DNA of 64,000 nucleotides from Nautilus pompilius. Taxonomy: Eukaryota > Mollusca > Cephalopoda > Nautilida > Nautilidae. A program made the position numbers and the translations under genes. Below, piece after piece: positions 1 to 12,300 of this stretch; the stretch's first letter is position 1, and every line of letters starts with the position of its first letter. A model generated the notes under the pieces. It had not been told where the DNA came from. It ran no database searches and saw only the letters and a list, made by a program, of their open reading frames with translations. The stretch spans positions 62,001 to 126,000 of the forward strand of contig JACATO010000995.1 in the NCBI GenBank assembly GCA_018389105.1, read 5' to 3'.

Positions 1-48
1 GTGTAATGTTTGCAATTTTTGTCAGTGGCTTGCTTTATTTTTCTTGCA

Positions 49-230
49 GTGTTGAACAGCAGTTCTGTCTCACTTTAGTTTTGATTCAGCCCCACATTAC
101 ATACCAGTCAGACATGGAAAAGACTTTTCAATCACAGATATCAGGCAGAGTGACAGATATTCTCCAGATAGACACGGCAGCAGTCTGAGTCCTTGTAACA
201 GAGCAGTAGCAGAATTATTTCACTGCAACC
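49..230 (+). other. 5' UTR part of first visible CILK1/MAK exon
   Basis: A pyrimidine-rich tract ending in TTGCAG at 43-48 is a good splice acceptor, so this exon probably begins at 49 and at least one upstream non-coding exon lies outside the window. The stretch before the start codon carries an in-frame TAG at 207-209, which supports the ATG at 231 as the true start. The true transcription start is not visible. Confidence 0.6.
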
Positions 231-331
231 ATGAACCAGTTTCACATCATTAAGCAGTTAGGAGATGGGACATATGGAAGTGTTCTCCTGGCTAAAAAGC
301 TTGACTCTTCAGAACTTGTGGCCATTAAAAA
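231..331 (+). CDS. CILK1/MAK: CILK1/MAK exon 1 (coding part)
   Basis: Encodes residues 1-33 and most of K34, including the glycine-rich loop and catalytic lysine K33. The start context is CAACCATGA. It ends in phase 2 before the donor GTAAGT. Confidence 0.95.
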
Positions 332-3300
332 GTAAGTTTCTTATTATAAACCTTTAAAAAAAATACTGTGCAGTTATGAGACGTCAGGCTTCTAAACATT
401 TTTGCTTGCTTTCTTTAAAAAAAAATCTTTTTAGTACCATTTTTATTATGAGGTGTAGTCAAAAAGTATCCGACCTTGAATTTGTTTGAACAAAATAATA
501 ATGCATGAGCAAAATCCGCATGGGTATTAGGTGGCCATGTCCTTCTTGAGCATGCGCAAAAGTTTTCATGTCTGTAGGTTGTGCCAGTCGCCCGCAGTGA
601 CACGTTGAGTACAGACGTGAAGAGTGTGCTGTGCGATTTTTCTTTTTGAGTCAAGATGACCGAATGCATTGAGCAAAGATACTGTATCAAATTCTGCCAA
701 AAACTTGGTGATACGCAAGCCCAGACTATCGAGAAGATTCAGAAGGCCTTTGGAGATGACGCTATGGGACAAACATAAATAAAGGAGTGGTACAACCAGT
801 TCAAAGATGTCCGCACCTCAGTGGACAGTGAGCCACGTTGTGGCAGACCATCGACTAGCAGAAACAACGAAATGATTGCAAAAGTTCGAGGAATAGTGTA
901 TGAAGACCGTCGTGTGACTATTGAGGAGATTGTTGCCGAAGTTTGAATCAGCCATGGGTCAGTTCAGTCAATTATAACAAGATTTGTGCATGAGGAGGGT
1001 GTCGGCCAAATTTGTACTAAAGTTGCTGTCTGACCAGCAGAAAGAAAACAGAAAGGAAATCTCCCAGGACATGCTGGAGTGTGCTAGCCAAGATCAAAAC
1101 TTCATGAACACTATCATCACTGGCGATGAGACATGGGTGTACGGCTATGACCCCGAAACAAAATTGCAATCATCCCAATGGAAGCATCCATCCTCGCCAA
1201 GACCAAAGAAAGCAAGACAGGTGCACAGCAATGTTAAACTGATGATGACCTGTTTTTTTTTTTACTACAGAGATATTGTGCACCATGAATATGCACCACA
1301 AGGTCAGACAATTAACAAAGAATACTACCTGGGGGTTCTTCGTTGCTTTCGTGAAGCTGTGCGGCGAAAACGACCCACCTGTGGGCAGCAAAGAACTGGC
1401 AACTCCACCATGACAATGCACCCGCTCATTCCGCCCACGTCGTCCAAGCATTCCTCGCCAAGCATAACACACCACTTGTTCATCAGGCTTCCTACTCCCC
1501 AGAATTGGCTCCGTGTGACTTTTGGCTGTTCCCAAAGCTAAAAAAAACACTCAAAGGGAGAAGATTTGAGTCAACAGAGGACATTAAGCAAAATTCCACG
1601 GCAGAGCTCTACAGCATCCCAAAAAGGGATTTCCAGAAATGTTTCCAGCAGTGGCAGGAACGCTGGCAGAAGTGTGTAGACTCCCAAGGCGAATACTTTG
1701 AAGGAGACTAAATCAAAATGGTGAGTTTTTTAATATTACTTGTTTTTTTGGCCAAAGGTCGGATACTTTTTTACTACACCTCGTAAACTGACTGACTGAT
1801 AAAGAATTTTTGAAGTTTGTTCTGTGAAACGTTTTAGTGCTAATGAAAATAGTTGTTAACTAAATCTTTAGGTTTTGGAGAAGGGAGGTGAAGTTTCCAG
1901 ATTTTGGAGACTCTTATAATTTACTTCTAAAGTAACTTTAGGTTGCAGTCCTCATCAAACCAAACCTTTCATATAACAATGATATATATATATACACCAC
2001 ATAAATAGTTTAGTTATCTTCCTGAAAGTATCACAGCTGCCAACTTCTGAATTTCACTTTATGCCATTCAGAATGAATTTACTATGGCACTACCTGGATG
2101 AATGTATATCAGAGGGCAGATTTGGAATTTGTGAGAGCATTTTGAGAATGAAGAAGGTGGAAAAAGAACCGGGAGCACATCCTATGATTTTTACAGTAGT
2201 AAAAAAAAAAAGAAGAATTTAGTTTTTAAAAAAAATTTGCAAACTGCCTTCTCTCTCATTAGCTTTGTTTTGCTGTCTGTCTCTCCTCTGTTTCTCCATG
2301 GGTGACAGCTGATTCTACAGCAAAGCAAACGTGGCCAATTCAGAATACACAAAAAAGTAACCGGTTCTAGAGTAAAACATGTGATTAAAGAATTAGGAAC
2401 CATGGGGATTCTACAGGTATGAATTTCATCTCCATTTGCATTCACAACTTGTTCTCTTTAGTTCTAAAAGTGCTTCCACAGTCATTATCATCATGTTCAT
2501 AGGATAGTTCTGCCCATTGATGTAATGCATCTTGTGGGATCTTTCTTTGGTAGTAGGGGGTGGGGAGGGTTAACCTGAGAAAAAGCAGTAAAAGCAGAAT
2601 TGTAAATAACTGTGGTGGCTTGGTGTGGCATCTTTTATTTTACAATATATTTGTGTGCGTCACTGTTCTTTTATTGTCATTTCTAGACAATGGATCATTG
2701 TTTGGTATCTATGTAACTAAGCATACATCATTACCCACTTCCTTGTTTTGCGAGCACAATTTGATAGATCTATGAAGCTTTGTATTTAGGACACATTTAA
2801 TTTGTGTCACACACACACACAAAAACTAATTTATCACTTTTTACTTAAAAAATGAGACAAAAGGGCTTGTATTATCAAATGTGGCTTGGTTTTATGTAGA
2901 ATGATTGTTATTGGCGGTTTCTTTTTTCTTCTTCTGATTTTATCAAAATATGCTGAACAAATCACGCATTATAAATAATAGTAGAGGTGAATTGGCAGAA
3001 CATTTAATCACATGCAGTGAGGCTAAGGCCATTAAAGTAACCTGAAAAAGAAAAAAACTAATGGCTTTTCTTGAAAACTACATACTGACACAGATGACTG
3101 ACTGATACAGAGGCGAGATCAAGTTAATTATTTAGAATAAAAGCACAACTCTATAAGAAGCCCAGAAGTAGAGCTGTCCTGCAGGATTGTCTCAGGTAAC
3201 TATCCTGGCCAGTCGCTACCAGAAACTCTATGGACAGGCAACTGCTGCATTCATCAGGACTGTTGAACTACAACTGTAGATGGTGACATTTGAAGAAGAA

Positions 3301-6300
3301 GAAAAGCTAACAGATTATGAGAAGAAGAGTTACTTCAGTGATCCAGTTTAAATTTAGTTTATAGACATGGAACCATAGTTTTCAGGTGAATAATGTGCAA
3401 TTTTGAAGTGTAAGAAACCCAAAGTTATCTTATTTTGTGAATAAATTTTTAAGGGATATAAAGTTAGTATGGTGAATGTCACAATTTTGACTGAACATAA
3501 GACAGGTAAATACATAATTTTATTTGGCCAAAAAATATTATTAATCTAGGTTTTTTAGTGCAGAAGTAGTGACTGTGTAATGTAATAATGGCAGTGATGT
3601 TCTTTCTTCGTAGACATTGTATAATATTGATGTCAGTATTTGTTTCTTAGCAACTGACATTACAGTGACTCTGTAGTTACTTACTCACTTGTATTTCTTG
3701 GGATTGGTAGAGACAATTAGTGTCTATCAGATTTCAATTAGTAGCTTTTACCATATCATGGACATAGGAATGGCTACTATTCCTGAGGGAGTAGTGGTAA
3801 TGTTGGTGAGATGTTGAACACTTGCTGACATGTTCACCTGAGTCTTGCTGGTAGCGAGGAGCGAACAAGGAATTGGGGCAAAAATAAAAGTTCTACCTGA
3901 TGATTTACATGCACCTGTAACGAGTTCATCAGTTACCATGACCATATGCGTAAAAAGGGAAGAAATAAAATTATCAAAGCAGCTTATAAAACAGTTAGTG
4001 CCTGAATCATCATTGCTAGTAGTGGGATCACTCTGGCTCTTCTTGGACTACACACAGTCTGTCTGTAAGACAGCTTGCCATAAACCATCATGGATAATTA
4101 ACAGACAAAAAAGTTGGACTGTACTAATATTTGTCAAACACTTTTAGCACTGCTATCAGTGCGATTCTGTTAACTGGATGTAAAATTTATATATAAGCCC
4201 TCCATCTACTTCTTAAGATAAAGAAGTATTTAGCATAACAAAATTCATTACTAAAAAAATTTTAAAAAACAAAGGAAAATAAATTTGAAAATTATGCCTG
4301 TTTGAACCTTAAGAAAACACTGGGAAACAGCATCGCATGTACAGAATGTGATTTGTTTTTGTGTTTTTTTTTTCTTTGGAATGTGGAGAAAATTGTAAGG
4401 TGGTTCTGAAGTTGAAGCATGTTTTATTCTGTTTAGTTGGTTGATTCCTCATTCATTGCATTATTCGGGTTTTATGCTGTAAAATTACACAAACTCCTTG
4501 GTTTTTTACCTTTTTTTCCCATTCCCTCCCCTTTTTGTTTAGATTGCCTCCCTGTACACATTGGAGATAGGGAATAGATAGTCAGAGGGGCAGATCCTTT
4601 TAAAAACCTATGTAGTTATGTTTGTTTCTCTACTTTTTATAGCTTAATTTAAAGGGACACTTAATAAACAGCTCGAATTTATTCCATAATTAGAAAAAAA
4701 TAAAAAGCTTTGTAGTAACTTTCAACTGACGTTGTTCATTTCAAATGACTGGCACTGCCGTAACTCTCCTGTCGAGAAGAACGTTATGAGCAGTTATCCA
4801 AGACCGTGAGCTAGCTGTAAGGGCTTTGGCATCACCGTTTTTTTTATTATTACTCTCTCTCTAAATGATCCCATAAACACAAGATGGCAATCACTAAAAT
4901 ATCAATGTCACAATGTTTTAGTAAATCATAAATAATCATACATTTTAATTGTGTGGATAGAGGCCCTTTAAACAGGATAGTGTAATCTGAGACAAAATGC
5001 AATATGCATGTAAATAGACTCTCTTTTTTCCAGCATGACTAAAAAAAATGTTTTGGGTAGAACGTATTATGTGTACAGCAAAGTGATGATCATTTGTTTA
5101 TCTGTTAGTCATTGAAAAACATTTATTTTAAAGGATTTAGGGTAAATTTGGTCTATGATAGGTTTCATATGAATTCAGTTCATTAATCTCTCTCAAAACT
5201 CTCCACATAAAATAATCATTTTAAATTTACAGTATTCAATTCTTCTTTGTCTCCCAGTGCCAGAGGCAGTGCATGAAGTCTCATTTGGGTTCCCTTTCCA
5301 TAACCAGTTGCCATAACTATAAAGCTACGTGGTTAGTTTGGTGTTTAACCATTTCCACAGTAATTGAACAAGAAATCAGATTACTGAGATGTAGCAGGCA
5401 ACTAGAAAGTCCCTAGTAGCACTCTTCATGTTTAAATATAGGAGGAAACCAGAGTGGCCATAACAGTTCAGTAATCTAACCACTGGATTACCATATTGCA
5501 TGATGATTTATGCTTAATTTAAGACAGTTTATTATTCTGGAGAAAAAGAAAGTTAAATACAGACAAGAATTATGGAAAGTTTCTCATATATCATATCATA
5601 TATATATTGGATGTCATAAAGATAATACCAAGCAACATAGTCTGCTGTGATGTGGAACAAATCTCTTAGGTTACTTTCCTTTCTTTCAAGCTTCTAAAAA
5701 ATTGTCTAGAATCTCCATGGATGATATTGTCTAAACTAGATGGATGGAGAAGTGCTTGAGTTGATTATTTTGAGAATTTTCTGCAATTTGTATCTTTCTG
5801 AACAGACATTTTTTTTAGGTTGTGATTTAAAGAAAAAAAAAAATCTAATTTATTTTAATAGAATGAAGAAAAAGTTTTTTTCTTGGGAAGAATGTGTGAA
5901 TTTGAGAGAAGTAAAGGTAAGTCAGCAGAGAAGAGTGGAAGGGAGAATTGTTTCTTTCTCTCTTCCTCTTCCATCTTAGAAATTAAGGATGAATGTATGG
6001 GTAAACTATGCTCACAATGTTGCTTGCCCTCATGGAATAAACTGCAAAGCAGTTCATTTGCAAGTTGTAAGGTGACATGTTTTAGCATTTAAAAATGTGT
6101 TGTTGTTGTAAGGGGAAAAGTTTTCATTTTACAATTTTTTATTAACTTCACATGGTTACTTTCATTTTACAGTTGGCATTTATTTATGACAGAATCTACT
6201 ACAGCAAATGCAGAAATTGATTGTTTTTAAGTGAATCTGTGCTAAAATCATTTTTTTTTCTAATGGCTTTGGCTATTATCAAGAGAATTATGGCTTGATG

Positions 6301-9300
6301 CTCTTTCTACACACACAACAACAACAACAACAACATAAAATGAACTACAATTGCTTTCCTAGACTCCATTGAAGGAATACCTGTAAATGTTGTAGGAAAG
6401 CCTGGACCAAATGATGTTAGATTTCATGCCTGCAAACTCAACACAGCGCAGAATGCTTTTGCCAACTAATGGCAATGGCTTTTTAAACATTGTCTATAAA
6501 AAGAATAAATGTAGATGTACAAAACCTACAGATTATTATAACAGGAATCTGTATACTTCATTACTTTTGGATTGGGGGGGATTAAGATGGGGTTCAGAAT
6601 TAACAGTAATCCAGTCTTCATATTTTTGAAGTGTATTTGGAACATTTATTACTAGCATCTCCAGTGCACTTACTAATTTATTTTCATTTATTACCACTTC
6701 TCTGTTTTGCTTGAAAGAGTTAATTCCCTTGGTTTTTACTTCCTCATTGTATCTTGGCCAAATCATTTTTATTACTCTTCATAAAATTAATGGTAATAAT
6801 TAATCAAATAGTTTCATTTGATATAATTCTATTTAAATTTGTATGTTAATTTTAAAATATATAAGTTAATGTGTTAGGCTTGTTTTTTCTGTTTGTCTGT
6901 CTTAAGTTCTTATGCTACGTCTGGGGCAGTGTAATGGTTCCAGCAATTAGATGACTGGACTGCTAAGATCAGGGGCATTAGAAAATTTTTTAATGAAAAG
7001 ACAAAAATTGCATAATATTTATTCTCTTGATGGGGGTTACCTGAAGTAAATTAGTAGCAATGTAAATGCGGTGTGTATAATATAACTGAATTAACTGTGC
7101 TAACAATAGTAATGCATGTATCTTTCTCTACCCAGAGAAATTTAGAATTATCTGCATGGAAGACTTGATTCATGAGATCTTCACAGTTGGACACACTTCA
7201 AGGCAGCATCAAATTTTTGTGGCCCTTTAAACTGAGCACACCATGTGGTGGTTTGGAGACAGAAATACAACCACTACAATGATGGTGGAGATTTTGGCTG
7301 CAGGGAGGGACATCAACCAGCTATTGAGAAGAATGGTGTAAACGGCAGAGAAAAGTGTACAATAAAGCAGTGGTTTGGATCATAAAAAAAAAAAAAAAAA
7401 GATCAGGGGCTTGAGGTCAGTTCCTGCAGAGGACTGACTTAGTCTGGTCTGCCTCTCTGACATGACTTCTCACTTTTCTTCACCAGCTTTCCACATGGGT
7501 TTCCTCGCACAAGAAGTGTTTTTGTAGGGACTTATTGGTGGTACTTTACAATGTGAATATCTTGGAAGGACCAGGCCCCCTACTAAGTACTAATAAGGGC
7601 CAAGACTGCAGTGCTGAGATATTGCTGTCTCATGTGACAACTGCTTGATTCAGGCCATCCAACTTATAGATAGATGGATAGATACCATATTTATTTTATT
7701 TCAAGTTTTTACTGGTTTAGTTTTATTTTTCTCCAATATTTTTTATACAGAACTTTTTTTAGTAATTGTAATTAAATATTTAAAATTAGTCTTTTCGGTT
7801 TTTACATTCAAATCCTGTAACTTTAATTTAATATGGAAATTATATGAGATGTTGTATCCTCACTTTTCATTGCAACTGTTCCCTGGCAGTTCATGACCAT
7901 GTTTGGAAATCAGTGGTATAGTTTCTCTTGTTTTTCTACACTGGCCCTGTTCTGGGTGGTAATACTACGGGTTCTTGTAGTGTTTCCCTGGATAGCTTAC
8001 TCTTCCTGGGATTCATTGTTGGCAGTTAATTCAGCTGTAAATTTTGTTAAGAACCAATCTAAGTTTACAGCAGCCATACTCAGCAGGTCAGTATGGAAAT
8101 TTTCTTCATATAGGTGGGGCCCAATACAAAAGTATCGTAGTTATTTTCAAGGTGAGTTTTGCAAATTACTGAACTTAACCACTGTGCCCTGAAGTATCAT
8201 GCTTCTGTCTTTATTTAATAGTTTTTTTTTTTTTTTGTTTTATGCTCTCATGTTTACAGTCACTAAGAAAACTGAATCATCCAAACATCATAAAACTAAA
8301 GGAAGTGATTAGAGAAAATGATCAGCTTTACTTCATTTTTGAATACATGAAGGAGAATCTCTACCAAATGATGAAAGACAGGTAAAATATATAGAAGATT
8401 TGTTACACACACATTTCAGGTGAACTTGTTATTGAATACAAAGAATAATGAAGCTAGTGTGAACTAGGGATATTTAACTTAACTATCAGAACTGAAGTAG
8501 TTATGTAGTTCCATTACTACATCAATTCTTGGTTTATTCATACCTTGAATATGCTGGGCAGGTGTGAAGTCCATATTTATGGAAAGATGCTGAATTATAC
8601 TAAAGGGTTCAGCATGGATCTTGTAAATTGTATATGTACACAAAGTTCAGTTATTAAGTATTTGAGGAATGACCTGCTAGTGGTTCCAAAATAATTAAGT
8701 CTTTATTATTTTTTCTCTCAACTATCTACAGCCACCAACACCTAAGGTGTTATGATTATAAACTAGTTAAAGTTTCAGGATGCAGAATAAGTTAACAGCG
8801 TACATATTTAACAGTGATAGTATAATTAAAGAATTGTATTGATGTGTATTTCTTTTTTCTGTAAAGCATGACTGATAATCTGATATTTTTTTTTTTTTGG
8901 ATGGTTTTCTAAATTAAAATGTTCTTTGCTAATAAAATGAGTTTAAGATCTATATACCATATTTGGGATGGATTATTAATTTATAATTGTGAAGAGAAAC
9001 TGATTGTTTGATGATAATAGATAGCATATATTTTCTATTATTAAAAATAGGTGGTTAATTATTTATATTAGCAAAAGTTATGGTTATCTATGACCTTATT
9101 TCGGCCTAATGCAGACTAAAATATTAAAATCAGTGACTGTTTTTAATGTTATATATTATTATAAGCATAGTTAGTGTCGACTTTGTATACATGTTGATTT
9201 TGTTTATATGCTGCAAGGGAATATGCAGATGTTTAACTAGATTTGCTCTAGAACTGAAGCATGTTCACTTAGATGTAAGACGAAGACAATACTGGAAGAC

Positions 9301-12300
9301 TATTTTACTCTTTGGTAAAAGATAAAAAAAAAAAAGCCAGTCTTTTATTTTGTTAGCAGTGGTAATACATCAACTGATGGAATCATCCTTTGGTGAAAAT
9401 TAACCTCATACTTTGCATCATTGATGTTTGCTGTGTGTTTACTACCAATTTTTTGTGGCATATAAGAAGCACTTTTTTTTTACCCTCAAAATCACCCTGC
9501 GTCCTATACAGTGAAGCTCAGGCTTGGGATTTTGGTAGCCCCCTAGTTTAACAATCCAAACAACTTCAGAATGAATGTATATTGTATACACACTGTGTAC
9601 AGTGTAATATAGACCTTGTACGTGCTACACATACTCATTTCACATTGCCACACCCTGTATTTACTGGGGTTCGTGGGGGTCTATGGCGCTTTGTCGGATT
9701 CGGTCTGGGGACACCCTACTCTACACGCTTAATTATGTTTATTTTCTGCTTAATGCTCAGCACTACATGTTTTCGCTTTGCTGCTACACTAGACATGGTG
9801 GCTTTATTTATAGTTATCTCTGGGGGCAATATTTATGGGTAAAAAGGGCTCAGAAACATGAAAAATGGACTACAGTGACATGCAACCGCCTCACCTTCAC
9901 TCACCAAAACAAAACAATGGAGGTGGTGCCGCCATTCAAGCAGCTGGCAAACTAATGTGTGCCATTGGTGTGAATTTTGAACTTACCTCTAGCTGCTTGC
10001 AGCCATAAGGAAGTCGGAAAACTGGACGTTTTTCCATGTTTTATCTGACTGGGATGTAAAGCCCAAAAGTCGGTTAATTGGAATAATTGGTTAACTGGAA
10101 ATCGGATAAAAGGCCTTCCACTGTAAATAAACAAGGAATATAAAGGAACTTACCAGTAATCAAAGGTAAAGTTACAGTAGATATAACGTAGGCTAGGCCA
10201 GCTGACATTAACGAGGTTATTTGTGCATTTTAGGTTATTGTACAATTCATTAAAACATCCAAGAAAATAACCTAAAATGCACAAATATCCTTAAATATAA
10301 GGTTTAGTGGGTGATAGGCATGGTCTGGGGTGAACGGTAGCTCCCCAGCGGGGGTCTGGGGCAGACTCTAGGAAATTCCCCTCATTTTTATTTTTCCAAC
10401 ATATTTCATGCTAAATTTAGGGTGTGTCCTATATGCCAGTGCGTCCTATATGCTGCAGAATACAGTAATTATTTTTTCATTTCTTCATTCATAGACTCTG
10501 ATGTACTAAACAATTATTTCTTAAGTATCTACTGAAGGAAAAAGTTCAAAGTAGGCTTTCATCTGCTGCTTAGGGGATGCTAAGTTTTCCAGAAAATCTC
10601 AAATATTTTAAATATCATTTGGTGATAAGCTTTTAGTAGAGATAAGCCATCTTGTCCACTTTCCATGTCATTGCATTGTGGGAATGTTTAATTAACTTTT
10701 CCTTTTTCAGATCTCAAACAACCCAGCTTTAAAGTTTGCCTAGAAACTGTATTTTAATAGGAAAACAAAAATTGTACATTTATTTAAATTGTCAACCTTA
10801 GAGTAAGATACTCTAATTAAAAAGGAAAAAAAAATTAAAACTACTTTCTGGAGATTATCACTAATGGCCATTCATTTTTGTACTACAGTCTGGGATGTGA
10901 CACTTTTCATAATAATGCTATTAAGAGAAGAATCACTTCACAATCATTTATAAACTAAACTAGATGATGATAATTCACCCAAATACTAAATACATCTAAA
11001 GCTCCAAGCTTAACCTTTTTCTCATTCCTTATTTTGATGATAGATTAAATAGAAACAAAAGTTTTAATTCTATTTATTTATTTACTTGTATTTTTAGAGA
11101 TAAACTTTTACCAGAATCAGTTATACGAAACATCATTTACCAAGTTTTACAGGGTTTAGCCTTCATGCACAAAAATGGTGAGTATATCGATATTGTTACC
11201 AAAAATCTGTTGGTTCTCAGCAATTGTCTCCTTTGATATCCATCATATATGATGCTGAACAAACAGTGTCTTAGAAGATTAGATTCCCCATCACCTTAGT
11301 AGTAAAATTAACTAATAACTTGTGTTTTTGAAAAATCTTTCCTTGCTGTCGTGTTTATTTAGTCCTGAGAAAAGCTGATTTGGTGTGCAAAGTTGGTGTG
11401 TTTTGCAATACGTCTTTATTGAAGAAAGTTATCCTGCTTTCTATTGTCACTTTCTTTGATTGATTCTTTTAAATTGTCTATTTTTTCTGTGGTTGATGCG
11501 ACAGATATACCATTGATTTTTTTTTTTTTCACCTGTGAAAGGTCAGGCCAACTGGAATGTGGTCAGCTAGGGCTAGTCGAAGTCTCCTGGCCAATTGCCT
11601 ACCACATACTTAACTCTGCCTCCATCTGATGAAGGCTGATAATAGCAAGCCCCTAAAGCCATTGTTGTTAATTTTTTTTTGAATTTCAAGTATTCAGGTT
11701 CTAAGTGGGTGCAGTGCTAAGTAGAGCAAACAGGTCTGTTATGTAGAACTGTTTAAATAAAGCCACTGGACATTCTTGCTTGTTTCTTTATTCAAAGCTT
11801 TAGGTAGATGCCACTTTGAATGTGCTCTCCAGGCTTGGTGCCCTTATCTTGTCAGGGATGTTAACTATGGAAGGGGTGTAAAGAGTTTGACTTTTTTAAA
11901 TAAAGGATCTTAGTTTTCCCCGAGCAAAATAGCAAATATTAAACTTGGGATATAAGTGAAGACTTTTAAAATTTTAGATGGTAAGAACAAGCAGACAAGT
12001 CTCAGTTTTCTGTTATTTATGGATTTTGGGGTTTGAAGGGTTCATAACTATATAAATTTCATAAGCAAAACAGCAGGCTGGACATCTGGAAGTGCTTTTT
12101 TTGTTATCTTTTTGCAAAAGAGTGGTGAATATGTAAAACAGTCTGCTTATTACAGTTTTCAGCACACATGATCAGTACATTTAACTGTAATGAACAGATA
12201 ATTTGTAGGGATGGGAATGTTGTAGTTTATTGACTTTCTCTCACACTGAATAACTAGAACTGTAACAGATAGAAACAGGTGGTTACTTGCTAACAGTTAT

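Larger units (their letters stand above)
5917..8259. other. CILK1/MAK intron 2
   Basis: Non-coding intron holding a CAA microsatellite, a tRNA-derived SINE split by an RPL7 retrocopy (6919-7660), and otherwise AT-rich sequence. The open frames at 6411-6766 and 7645-8192 show no known motif. Confidence 0.6.

Noticed and set aside
1170-1550. 126-codon minus-strand ORF
   Set aside because: It lies antisense to the mariner transposase and has no motif of its own.
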